Shown: positions 7,881-15,775 of the stretch, piece after piece | Layout: each line of letters opens with the position of its first letter | How positions within the stretch are numbered: position 1 is the first letter of the stretch | Source: an uncultured Eubacterium sp. | Lineage (GTDB): Bacteria > Bacillota > Clostridia > Lachnospirales > Lachnospiraceae | Assembly (NCBI GenBank): GCA_910589665.1 | Contig: CAJUTR010000034.1 | Coordinates: forward strand, 1-17,104 | DNA: 17,104 nucleotides | Reading direction: 5' to 3' | Position numbers and translations under genes: made by a program | Notes under the pieces: generated by a model | Seen by the model: only the letters and a program-made list of their open reading frames with translations | Databases searched by the model: none | Told to the model about the DNA's origin: nothing

Positions 7881-9889
7881 TAGGAATGACAGGTAAATTA
7901 GCCCTTCGGAATATGAAAAGGAGTATGTCGGATTACGCGGTGTACTTTGTGACACTGATCATCGGCATCTCGGTGTTTTATGTATTTAACGCGATTTCGG
8001 ATCAGAAAGTCGTGCTCAGCATTTATAAGAGTGATTACAGTGTGATCGACCTTCTCCGCAATATCATCTCGGTCGCAAGTGTCATCGTGTCGGTGGTGCT
8101 CGCTTTCCTCGTTGTGTATGCCAGCAACTTTTTGATCCGGCGGAGGAAAAAAGAATTTGGTGTTTACATGCTTTTGGGAATGGGAAAGAAAAAGATTGCA
8201 GGGATCCTTATGATGGAAACAGTGATCATCGGTATCATCTCTCTCGTTGTCGGATTGGGAATCGGAATCATCCTCTCTCAGGGTATGAGTATTTTAGTCG
8301 CCAAATTATTTGAGGCGGGTATGTCTAAATTTTCCTTTGAGGTGTCTACGGGTGCCGTTGGGAAGACAATTTTGTACTTTTTAGTTGTTTACGCGTTTGT
8401 CCTTTTGCTGGATCTGTTTATGATAGGGAAATCCCGTCTGATCCAGCTCTTGAATGCGGAGCGTAGAAGCGAGAAGCGGACGGCGAAAAATCCGTATGTA
8501 TGTCTGGTCGTGTTTATCTTGGCCGCAGCAGTTTTGGGGCATGCGTATTACAGAGTGACCGCGGCGGCAGAAAATATTGATACGCAAGCGGCGCTGCTCA
8601 TTGAGATCGCAAAAGGGATCGTTTCGACGTTTCTCATTTTTTGGTCTCTGTCCGGTTTCCTGATCTTTGTCGCGAAACTGAGGAAAAAGTCGTATTTCAA
8701 GGGAATTAACGTCTTTACCACCAAAGAGATCAGCAGCCGTATCAATACGAATGTGCTGGCGGGAAGTATCATCTGCCTGCTTTTGTTCCTCACAATCTGC
8801 ATTTTCTCCAGTAGTTTTTCCATCAATAATTCACTGAATGAAAATGTAAAAACGCTGATGCCGGCAGATGTACAGTTTTATAATTATATCAAGGTCAACG
8901 ACGATGTGAGGGGAGTAAAAGATAAGACGCCCATCAGCGAATACCTAAAACACAAAAAGGTGGATCCTCATATGTTTAGCGAGTCGGCAGAGGTACTTTT
9001 ATATATGTATCAGGAAGAGGATATGTCGGTTTATAATGAAGTGGGGGGCGGAAACGTTTTTACAACTGGCGCGATCCTGGCGCAAAGTGATTATAACAAG
9101 GTGGCGGAGATCAATGGCTTGGAGCCGGTCTCTTTGGAGAAGGATGAATACACGATCGTAGCAAATTATGATTACATCGTGCCGGAGTGGAATAAGAGGA
9201 TGCTCGCCGGACAGAAGATCCATCTGGCGGGGAAAGAATACCATCCTGCCAGTTCCGAGTGCGTGAATGGTTTTCTGCAGATGTCCGCAAATCCGACGAA
9301 CTCAGGATTTACCGTAGTTCCGGATGAAGCGGTTTCGGATGAAAATCTGATGCCGTACAGTTGGTTTTATATCGCGAATTATAATAAAAATTACGCCAAA
9401 GGGGTGGAATACGTAGAACAGTTTCTAAATAATGAAACATTCAAAAAGAGTCTGGGCAGCCATACTTATGTCGAGACTAGGGAGTATATGTTGTCAAAGA
9501 GTATTAGTCTTGCCTCTCTTATTGTATTTTTAGGACTGTATTTAGGAATCATTTTCCTGCTGGCAAGTTCGGCGCTGCTGTCTCTAAAGGAGCTGACTCA
9601 GGCGGCTGACAACCGTGACAAATACGAGATCCTGAGAAAGATCGGGATTGATGAAAAGATGATCCATCGCTCGCTGTTCCGGCAAAACGCGATCTTTTTC
9701 GGAATGCCCCTCGGGCTTGCGGTCATACACTCCATTTTCGGGATACAGGTGTGTACGTATGTTTTAGAGGTGTTTGGAAAATCAGGATTGACACAGGCCA
9801 TTGTGATGACGGCAGCAGGATTGCTCGTCATCTATATGATCTACTTTATCATCACGTATCGCTGCAGCCGCAGAATCATCCGAGACTGA
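7877..9889 (+). CDS. BceB-type permease 2, tandem paralog
   Basis: The 670-aa product has the same architecture as permease 1: a first span at about 20-40, then the FtsX-like block with RKKEFGVYMLLGMGKKK. Next come FTTKEISSRINTNVLAGS, matching FTAREISGRINTNVLAGS of permease 1, an outer domain of about 210 residues, and three C-terminal spans. Alignment of LALRNMK with LAAKNMK of permease 1 suggests that the ATG at 7886 could be the true start. The ATG at 7877 has the better coupling (ATGA) and a good AAGGA site, so it is kept. No second ATPase follows, so the shared BceA-type ATPase must serve it, or it works in a heterodimer with permease 1. It is the last gene of the operon. Confidence 0.92.
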   Translation: MIGMTGKLALRNMKRSMSDYAVYFVTLIIGISVFYVFNAISDQKVVLSIYKSDYSVIDLLRNIISVASVIVSVVLAFLVVYASNFLIRRRKKEFGVYMLLGMGKKKIAGILMMETVIIGIISLVVGLGIGIILSQGMSILVAKLFEAGMSKFSFEVSTGAVGKTILYFLVVYAFVLLLDLFMIGKSRLIQLLNAERRSEKRTAKNPYVCLVVFILAAAVLGHAYYRVTAAAENIDTQAALLIEIAKGIVSTFLIFWSLSGFLIFVAKLRKKSYFKGINVFTTKEISSRINTNVLAGSIICLLLFLTICIFSSSFSINNSLNENVKTLMPADVQFYNYIKVNDDVRGVKDKTPISEYLKHKKVDPHMFSESAEVLLYMYQEEDMSVYNEVGGGNVFTTGAILAQSDYNKVAEINGLEPVSLEKDEYTIVANYDYIVPEWNKRMLAGQKIHLAGKEYHPASSECVNGFLQMSANPTNSGFTVVPDEAVSDENLMPYSWFYIANYNKNYAKGVEYVEQFLNNETFKKSLGSHTYVETREYMLSKSISLASLIVFLGLYLGIIFLLASSALLSLKELTQAADNRDKYEILRKIGIDEKMIHRSLFRQNAIFFGMPLGLAVIHSIFGIQVCTYVLEVFGKSGLTQAIVMTAAGLLVIYMIYFIITYRCSRRIIRD

Positions 9890-9900
9890 TGCCGTTTGGT

Positions 9901-9941
9901 GAGCTGTACCGCTTTTTGGGCGAAAGAGAGCGGTACGGCTC
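9901..9941. terminator. Strong hairpin between convergent genes, probable bidirectional terminator
   Basis: GAGCTGTACCGCT (9901-9913) pairs with AGCGGTACGGCTC (9929-9941) over 13 positions with one G-U pair, around a 15-base loop. It lies exactly between the operon end (9889) and the end of the minus-strand gene (9943). No U-run follows on either strand, so intrinsic termination is less certain; 3'-end stabilisation is an alternative. Confidence 0.55.
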
Positions 9942-9942
9942 A

Positions 9943-10725
9943 TTAATCAGGATGGAACTCTTTCATGTATTTACGGAAACGGAGTGGAAGCATTTGCATT
10001 TGGAGTCGCGGATTGATTCGCTCTTTAATCGCGATCGAATCGACAAAGGTTTTCCAAAGCTTCCGCCAAAGTTCCTCGTTCTCAGAGTATTCGGGCGTAA
10101 AAGAATCAAAATCGAGATCGTTTGTCGTCATCAGGGAACAGCCCTTATCGATCTCGTGAATGAGCATGCTGCCGCGGACGGTATCCACAATGATCCAGTT
10201 CTCTCCGGAAAAGCGGTCTGAAAAATGTTCCGCTAAATAGGGGAGAATGGCGCATTTAGGATTGATACGGGCGAACAGGAAACCATTTTTCAGCTCTTCA
10301 AAACGAAGAAATTGCAGCAATTTCTGTATTTCATTATTTGTACTCCGTTCCAGTTCCATCAGAAACGCCACGTTTGGTTCGGTGAGATAGGAGAGTACTT
10401 TTTTTCCCATTTTCAAGGCAAGGATGATAACCCGGTAGATTGCGTCCGCTTTTTCCACATCAGCGGATACGGATGCTTTTTGAATAAACTCATAGACATC
10501 GTCCCCGATCTTATCCTGTATCGTGCGTGCGACTTTTACTGCCTTTTCGTAATCTGTGAGTACGGTTATATAAGTGGTCAGAAGTTCCTGATTATAGTAT
10601 TGGCTGGCAATCTTTATGTGGTTCCTGCCATGTCCGTGCCGCTCTGCGAACGCATCGTACACCGCGGTAAAAATACCTTCGAGCGAGTCCTCGCACAAGT
10701 ATATATATCGTTCGGTTCCGTCCAT
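9943..10725 (-). CDS. DUF4130/TIGR03915 family putative DNA repair protein
   Basis: The start is placed at 10725 because GGGAGG lies five bases upstream (10731-10736); the longer frame to 10749 lacks one. The 260-aa product begins MDGTERYIYLCEDSLEGIF and contains EKADAIYR, ENWIIVDTVR and SIAIKERINPR, all recognisable landmarks of the TIGR03915 'DNA metabolism' family (DUF4130). These proteins are nearly always encoded beside a radical SAM protein of TIGR03916, as here, 53 bases downstream of it. A DNA-glycosylase-like or repair role is suggested for the family, but the reaction is not established. Length is normal and no defect is visible. The two genes form a minus-strand operon facing the transporter operon. 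Confidence 0.88.
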   Translation of the reverse strand: MDGTERYIYLCEDSLEGIFTAVYDAFAERHGHGRNHIKIASQYYNQELLTTYITVLTDYEKAVKVARTIQDKIGDDVYEFIQKASVSADVEKADAIYRVIILALKMGKKVLSYLTEPNVAFLMELERSTNNEIQKLLQFLRFEELKNGFLFARINPKCAILPYLAEHFSDRFSGENWIIVDTVRGSMLIHEIDKGCSLMTTNDLDFDSFTPEYSENEELWRKLWKTFVDSIAIKERINPRLQMQMLPLRFRKYMKEFHPD

Positions 10726-10778
10726 TTTTTCCTCCCTTCTCAGTTGCATTTATTTAGGGGGGTCGTCCTTCTATGCGG

Positions 10779-12335
10779 CTATTCATCGATAAAATCGAGC
10801 AACGACATCTGCTCATACATATTTTCTCCCGTGACAGAGGCGGGAAGGCGTTCCCGCAGTCCTAGTAGATTCGTAAGGATAAACCGTTCGTTCAGTTTCA
10901 GCGGGATCATCGTCTTTCCCCCGCATGTGATGAAGTACATCGCCCGCTTTAAGACGACGCCGAACTTCTTCAGTGATGCAAAATCTAAATGACCGAGCCG
11001 TCTCGCGGCCAGTATGCGCCGGGCCGACTTGACGCCTACACCGGGGATCCTTAGAAGGGTATGATAATCGGCAGTCTGAACTTCGACCGGAAAAAAGGCT
11101 AAATGGTTTAGCGCCCAGTTGCATTTGGGGTCGATCTGGACGTTTAGGAACGGGGTATCTTCTGTAATGATCTCTTCTGCCTCAAACTGGTAAAAACGCA
11201 AAAGAAAATCGGCCTGATACAAACGGTGCTCGCGCAGCAGGGGAGGCCCGCCTTTTAAGTCCGGGAGAACCGGGTCATGGGTTGTGTTGACAAAAGCGGA
11301 ATAAAAAACCCGTTTGAGGTCAAATTGTTTATACATCGCTGCCGCCATATGGACGATCTCATAGTCGCTTTCGTTGGATGCGCCTACGATCATCTGTGTA
11401 CTCTGGCCGGCCGGGACAAAGCTGGCATCTGGATGAAACTCCTGCAGGGAGAAATTTTGTTTTTCGGTTACCGGCAACTGTTTTTTTGAATACGCATCTA
11501 TATGTGGCGTTTCACCAGTCGGCGAACTGTTTAGGGGCATGCCGCTGTCTGGCATTCGGTCGGATCGGAGGCCGTTGGTTGTCGAACTTACAGTCGCGGC
11601 CGCAGCGCGTTCTGTCAGCGGCGTTGTGTCAGAAAATGTCTCGTCTTCCGGGGCTGCGCCAAGGCGCATTTGGTTTTTGACACCAGGTAATGTCCGCCCT
11701 TCGAGCAGGAGGCGGTTTTCTTTTCGGCCGACCTGGATCTGACGCATCGGGGTTAGTAAGGTTTTTCTGGATTTTTGGGGAGCTAGTGCCTGTAATCCGG
11801 CGGATGTGGGCATTTCCAGATTTACACTCATGCGGTCTGCCAGCCAGCCGGTTTTTTCGATGAGGAGTGGATCCGCGCCCGGAATGGCTTTGACATGTAT
11901 ATAGCCATTAAATCTGTATCGGCTGCGAAGGAGAAAGATCGCCTGATAAATCTGCTCCATCGTAAAGTCGGGGTTTTTTCGGATGCCGGAGCTGAGGAAC
12001 AATCCTTCGATATAATTCCTGCGGTAAAAGGAGATCGTCAGTTCCGCAATCTCTTCCGGTGTGAAATAGGCCCGCGGAATATCATTGGAAAGGCGGTTCT
12101 GACAGTATTTGCAATCGTATACGCATTCATTCGTCTGTAGAATTTTCAACAGGGAAATACATCTTCCATCGGCAGCAAAACAGTGGCAGAGTCCGGTGGA
12201 TACAGCATTTCCCATCGTGCCTTTTACGCCCTTCCGGCTGGTGCCGCTGGATGTACACGCGACATCGTATTTGGCAGCGTCGGATAGTATTTCGAGTTTA
12301 TGAAAAATCTCGGTGGTGAGTTCCATTTTATGCAC
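10779..12335 (-). CDS. Radical SAM putative DNA modification/repair protein (TIGR03916), with a central insertion
   Basis: CVYDCKYC (C71, C75, C78) gives the CxxxCxxC iron-sulfur motif of radical SAM enzymes. A helix-hairpin-helix LLRIPGVGVKSARRIL (427-442) near the C-terminus is a DNA-binding module. SVNLEMPTSAG and FVPAGQSTQMIVGA are family landmarks. The product is 518 aa, whereas I recall about 420 for the family. The excess lies between LLTPMRQIQVGRKEN and FVPAGQST, about residues 207-303, a polar Ser/Thr/Pro-rich stretch without obvious fold. The start is GTG at 12335 or ATG at 12326; the AAAGGAG at 12359-12365 is far from both unless the intervening hairpin folds. The partner gene follows after 53 bases. 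The chemistry is unknown; a DNA lesion or modification is inferred from the HhH domain. Confidence 0.9.
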   Translation of the reverse strand: MHKMELTTEIFHKLEILSDAAKYDVACTSSGTSRKGVKGTMGNAVSTGLCHCFAADGRCISLLKILQTNECVYDCKYCQNRLSNDIPRAYFTPEEIAELTISFYRRNYIEGLFLSSGIRKNPDFTMEQIYQAIFLLRSRYRFNGYIHVKAIPGADPLLIEKTGWLADRMSVNLEMPTSAGLQALAPQKSRKTLLTPMRQIQVGRKENRLLLEGRTLPGVKNQMRLGAAPEDETFSDTTPLTERAAAATVSSTTNGLRSDRMPDSGMPLNSSPTGETPHIDAYSKKQLPVTEKQNFSLQEFHPDASFVPAGQSTQMIVGASNESDYEIVHMAAAMYKQFDLKRVFYSAFVNTTHDPVLPDLKGGPPLLREHRLYQADFLLRFYQFEAEEIITEDTPFLNVQIDPKCNWALNHLAFFPVEVQTADYHTLLRIPGVGVKSARRILAARRLGHLDFASLKKFGVVLKRAMYFITCGGKTMIPLKLNERFILTNLLGLRERLPASVTGENMYEQMSLLDFIDE

Positions 12336-12336
12336 C

Positions 12337-12356
12337 GGGGAAGAGATAAAATCCCC
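12337..12356 (-). promoter_or_regulatory. Small hairpin between ribosome site and start of the radical SAM gene
   Basis: Read on the minus strand, AAAGGAG (12365-12359) is followed by TA, then GGGGA (12356-12352) that pairs with TCCCC (12341-12337), then one base and the GTG start at 12335. Unfolded, the ribosome site is 23 bases from the GTG; folded, the effective gap is about three bases. Stem is only 5 bp. Confidence 0.3.
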
Positions 12357-12385
12357 TACTCCTTTCCGAACATTTGTTTACTAAT

Positions 12386-12414
12386 AATATAGCACATATG
12401 TTTGGGGAATGCAA
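12386..12414 (-). promoter_or_regulatory. Promoter of the radical SAM/DUF4130 operon
   Basis: On the minus strand, TTGCAT (12414-12409), a 17-base spacer and TATATT (12391-12386) form a sigma-A type promoter. The -10 is extended by TGC just before it. It lies about 51 bases before the GTG start. Confidence 0.55.
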
Positions 12415-12504
12415 GGGTTTTTTGCCTATATTTTTTACAGAAGTTGGTAAGACTAAGAATCAACCATGTTTCATCAAAAAATAACAGGATATAGGAGGAA
12501 GATC

Positions 12505-13101
12505 ATGGCAGTAGAATTTAAAAACAGTGAGACGAAGGATAATTTGATGAGGGCGTTTGCCGGAGAGAGCCAGGCGAGAAACCGCTATACGTTTGCGGCG
12601 GAAAAAGCAAAGGAGCAGAAGCAGGAGGTGGTTTCCAGAGTATTTATGTTCACGGCAGAACAGGAAAAGCAGCACGCGGAAATTTTCTACAATCATTTAA
12701 AAGAACTTGCAGGGGAAACAATCCATGTAGATGGCGGTTATCCGGTGGATCTATCAGATGATCTTGGGGAACTTCTGCGGAAGGCACAGCATAACGAGTA
12801 CGAGGAACATGATGATGTGTATAAGAATTTTGCGCAGAAAGCAACGGAAGAAGGGTTTACCAAAGTGGCAAAATCCTTTCTTCTGATCGCGGAAATTGAA
12901 AAAGTCCACGGGGACCGGTTTGGCAGGTTCGCGGACTATCTCGAGCAGAATAAGCTGTATGTGTCAGATGTAAAGACGGGCTGGATGTGTCTGAATTGTG
13001 GATTTGTGTATGAAGGGGAAAAAGCACCCGAGAAATGCCCGGTGTGTGACAGCGATAAGGGGTATTTTATCCGGGTTGAGCTGAGTCCGTTCACAGAATG
13101 A
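12505..13101 (+). CDS. rbr: Rubrerythrin
   Basis: The start at 12505 follows GGAGG by seven bases and gives 198 aa beginning MAVEFKNSET; the in-frame ATG at 12466 has no ribosome site. Residues 1-145 form the four-helix diiron domain, with E21, the ExxH pair E54/H57, a glutamate-rich stretch at 98-102 and the second ExxH pair E132/H135. Residues 158-198 form the rubredoxin-like domain with CxxC pairs C162/C165 and C178/C181. Rubrerythrin reduces hydrogen peroxide in the cytoplasm of anaerobes, taking electrons through its rubredoxin centre. All expected metal ligands are present and length is normal. It is a single-gene unit with its own terminator. No clear promoter or Per-box could be assigned upstream. 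Confidence 0.95.
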   Translation: MAVEFKNSETKDNLMRAFAGESQARNRYTFAAEKAKEQKQEVVSRVFMFTAEQEKQHAEIFYNHLKELAGETIHVDGGYPVDLSDDLGELLRKAQHNEYEEHDDVYKNFAQKATEEGFTKVAKSFLLIAEIEKVHGDRFGRFADYLEQNKLYVSDVKTGWMCLNCGFVYEGEKAPEKCPVCDSDKGYFIRVELSPFTE

Positions 13102-13132
13102 TCGTTCTAAAATTAATTAATGTTTGAAATAG

Positions 13133-13182
13133 AAAAGCAGATCAGGTCTACTTGGTATAAGTAGAGCGGTCTGCTTTTATTT
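13133..13182 (+). terminator. Rho-independent terminator after rubrerythrin
   Basis: AAAAGCAGA (13133-13141) pairs with TCTGCTTTT (13170-13178), and TCTACTT (13147-13153) with AAGTAGA (13159-13165) nested inside. A T-rich tract follows. Confidence 0.75.
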
Positions 13183-13457
13183 TATATTCACAAAGTGGGT
13201 TCAAAAGGTACAGATTTTTTCGTAGAGTATCCCACTCTGCGAACGCACAATATACAAGTTATCATTCAAATTATACCGTTCACCAGAAAATTTGTCAACA
13301 TTTTTGTCATATTTCGGCGAATGGAGTCGAATTAACTCGAATTATTCTGCAAAATGCACGAATATTTATAGGGGATATGTTCGGAGAACTTGTTTTCACA
13401 TGGGTTTCTGTTTATTACCCGTCAAAAAAATAGTCAAAGCATAAGGAAGGTGGTAAG
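13183..13457. other. Intergenic region before the second integrase, with small repeats
   Basis: No open frame with a ribosome site was found. Visible structure: the hairpin AGAGT-ATCCC-ACTCT (13224-13238); TCGAATTA repeated with a 10-base period (13327-13334 and 13337-13344); and CGTCAAAAAAATA at 13420-13432, which also occurs at 130-142 ahead of the first integrase. By position it could hold an integrase promoter, arm sites or an att site, but none can be assigned. Confidence 0.35.
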
Positions 13458-14762
13458 ATGCCGAGGAAAGGCGAGAACATTTATAAGCGCAAGGATGGAA
13501 GATGGGAAGGCCGCTATATCAGGACTTACGAGGGGAGCCGTGCGAGATATGGTTATATATACGGAAAGTCCTACAGTGATGTCAAGAAAGAACTCATCGA
13601 AAAAAAAGCAGGCGCCGGTATCGAGAAAGAGCGCAAAGAGGTACAGGACGATCTGTTTACAAATGTAAGCGATCTGTGGCTGGATTCATGCAAAAATGTC
13701 TGTAAAGAATCCACCGTCATCAAGTACAAAAATCTTTTGGAATATTATATTAAACCGTACATGGGAAATACCAGCATTAGCGCGATCAATACGCATATGA
13801 TCACGGATATGCTGCTCGAGTTAGCTTGCAGCGGCGGCAGAAAGAGCGTCGGGTTATCGGTAAAAACGATCTCAGACATTTCGTCTATCATGCGGCGGAT
13901 CCGAAAATTCGCGCTTGCAAAAAACTTTTGCCTGGATTTTGAAATCGAGGAGATCCGGTTAAGGAAGGAGCCAGGGGAGTTACGGATCTTTGATCGGAAG
14001 GAACAGTCGCTGCTATGTGATTTCTTGCTAGACAATAAGTGCCTGTGCCATGCGGGAATGCTCATCTGTTTGTATACAGGCATACGGATCGGCGAATTGT
14101 GCGCGCTGAAATGGGATGATATTTCGCTCGAAAAAAAGACGCTCTATATTCAAAAAACGATGTATCGGATCCAGACAGATGACGAAAATCAAAAGACGAA
14201 AGTCGTCATTACGCCGCCGAAAAGTTCGTGTTCTGTGAGGACGATCCCGGTACAGGATATGCTCGTTGAGTATCTGGCACGATTTGAGCAGGGACTGGAT
14301 GCGTATTTGCTGACCGGAAGCGCAGAAAAATATATAGAGCCGCGGACGATGCAGAACCGGTTTAAGTCGGTGCTGAACAAATGCGGCATCCACAGCGCGA
14401 ATTTTCACGCCTTGCGCCATACGTTTGCGACCAGATGTGTGGAGGCGGGGTTTACGGTAGATCAGACACTTTCTTATAAAGATATGACAAGTTCTGTAAA
14501 AGTTACGAAGGGGACTTCTGCAGATGGATCATCTATACCGATCACGTTTGTGAATAGCGGCACTTCGTATGTGGGTGCCAGAGGGGTTATTTTCTTTTAC
14601 AACGCGGCAAAACAGGTCATTGCGGTAGATACGATTTCAGCGTCACTTTATGCTGGTGAAACGAAGTATGATGACGTATATGTTCCTTATGATTATGAGA
14701 CAGAGGATTATTCGCGTATCAAATATGCAAGTACAGAAATTTTTTATTACGCATATGAATAG
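13458..14762 (+). CDS. Chimeric tyrosine integrase fused to an FxLYD-like secreted-protein tail
   Basis: AAGGAAGGTGG lies before the ATG. The 434-aa product starts with an arm-type domain (NIYKRKDGRWEGRYI, residues 7-21), then a core-binding domain (about 68-165) and a catalytic domain. It has R210 (TGIRIGEL), K255 (TPPKSS) and H317/R320 (HALRH). After CVEAGF (about residue 332) the integrase ends. The expected GH motif and catalytic tyrosine are missing. About 100 residues follow, with LSYKDM, VKVTKGTSADG, ITFVNSG and VIFFYNAAKQVIAVD. These read like the beta-sandwich (FxLYD type) end of a surface lipoprotein, and its own terminator follows at 14804. The simplest history is a deletion joining the integrase to the 3' part of a neighbouring gene. 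Recombinase activity is not expected. Confidence 0.85.
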   Translation: MPRKGENIYKRKDGRWEGRYIRTYEGSRARYGYIYGKSYSDVKKELIEKKAGAGIEKERKEVQDDLFTNVSDLWLDSCKNVCKESTVIKYKNLLEYYIKPYMGNTSISAINTHMITDMLLELACSGGRKSVGLSVKTISDISSIMRRIRKFALAKNFCLDFEIEEIRLRKEPGELRIFDRKEQSLLCDFLLDNKCLCHAGMLICLYTGIRIGELCALKWDDISLEKKTLYIQKTMYRIQTDDENQKTKVVITPPKSSCSVRTIPVQDMLVEYLARFEQGLDAYLLTGSAEKYIEPRTMQNRFKSVLNKCGIHSANFHALRHTFATRCVEAGFTVDQTLSYKDMTSSVKVTKGTSADGSSIPITFVNSGTSYVGARGVIFFYNAAKQVIAVDTISASLYAGETKYDDVYVPYDYETEDYSRIKYASTEIFYYAYE

Positions 14763-14803
14763 TCTTTGAACAAAATTTCACACAGATATTTATAGAAGTG
14801 AGG

Positions 14804-14831
14804 GGGCAGTTTGAAATAACTGTCCTTTTTT
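14804..14831 (+). terminator. Rho-independent terminator after the chimeric gene
   Basis: GGGCAGTT (14804-14811) pairs with AACTGTCC (14818-14825) with one G-U pair and a six-base loop, followed by six Ts. Confidence 0.85.
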
Positions 14832-14875
14832 GTAGTAATGGGAACAGCTGGGAAGTCACGTCTTGTAAAGTCAAC

Positions 14876-14904
14876 TTGTAAAAGCAGGCGGTTTATGATA
14901 ATAT
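14876..14904 (+). promoter_or_regulatory. Promoter of the Rpn-family gene
   Basis: TTGTAA (14876-14881), a 17-base spacer and TAATAT (14899-14904), 32 bases before the TTG and 41 before the ATG. It lies just after a terminator, as expected for a new transcription unit. Confidence 0.5.
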
Positions 14905-14945
14905 GAAAACATAAAAATTGAAAGCGGGTGGGGAGATTGAAAGCT

Positions 14946-15730
14946 ATGGAACAAACTGATCAGAAACATCAGGAAGATTTACAGAGGCTAAAAAATTTTC
15001 GGCTGCTTGACGATGATTTCCTTACGAAGTGTTTTGAGGGAGATACGGCAGGTATAGAACTGGTATTGCGGATCATACTGGAAAAATGGATTTGAAGGTG
15101 TTGGATGTCCATACGCAGGTGTTTGTGGAGAATCTGCTGAATCGTTCAGTGAGGCTCGATATTCTGGCAACTGATAGCACAGGGGCAAAACTAAATGTGG
15201 AAATACAGCGGGAAGATAAAGGAGCCGGCCGAAAAAGGGCGAGGTATAACAGCAGTATGATGGACGCAAATCTACTGAAAAAGGGTGAGGATTTTGACCA
15301 GTTGCCCGAAACCTGGGTTATCTTTATTACGGAAAATGACGTCATGGGGAAAGGGCGGCCGATCTATCCGATTGAACGCTGCTTTTTGGATACCGGAGAA
15401 AAATTTGAGGACGGTTCGCACATATTGTATGTAAATGGCGCTTACCGTGGAGATACACCGATTGGAAGATTGATGCACGATTTCTCCTGTACAGATGCAG
15501 CGGATATGTATTATGGGAAATTGGCAGAGCGGGTAAGATTTTTCAAGGAGAGTAAGGAGGGGATTCAAATTATGTGCCGGGCGATGGAAGACATGAGAGA
15601 TCAGTCATTGAGGGAAGGAATGAGAGAAGTTGCAAAGAAGATGTTGCAAGACGGAACAATAACAAAGGAAAAGATTGCGGAGTTTGTCGGACTTTCTGTT
15701 GACGAAGTGGAAAAATTGGAAACGGAATGA
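14946..15730 (+). pseudogene. Rpn family PD-(D/E)XK nuclease/putative transposase, frameshifted
   Basis: The first 49 codons (14946-15095) start MEQTDQKHQEDLQ and include NFRLLDDDFLTKCFEGD and IELVLRIILEK, the usual N-terminus of this family. The frame then stops at TGA 15093-15095. The rest (from about 15086, 214 aa) continues in the -1 frame with VLDVHTQVFVENLLNRSVRLD, the nuclease residues D25 and E39-x-Q41 (RLDI and NVEIQ), and YPIERCFLDTGEKFEDGSH. Loss of one base in GAAAAATG at 15081-15088 explains it. A TTG at 14937 in frame has a better placed GGGGAGA site than the ATG. Rpn proteins promote RecA-independent recombination or act in phage defence; many copies occur in Lachnospiraceae. 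A sequencing error or ribosomal slippage on the A-run cannot be excluded. Confidence 0.85.
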
Positions 15731-15775
15731 TTTTATAAAGGCAATTGGGATACGGACTGTAATAATAGTAACTGA

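Noticed and set aside
9751..10992. Plus-strand frames of 156 and 226 aa over the DUF4130 gene
   Set aside because: The opposite strand encodes a protein matching the TIGR03915 family along its whole length; the plus frames lack ribosome sites.
13224..13238. AGAGT-ATCCC-ACTCT as a terminator or operator
   Set aside because: Only five pairs and no following T-run; the rubrerythrin terminator at 13133-13182 already explains termination.
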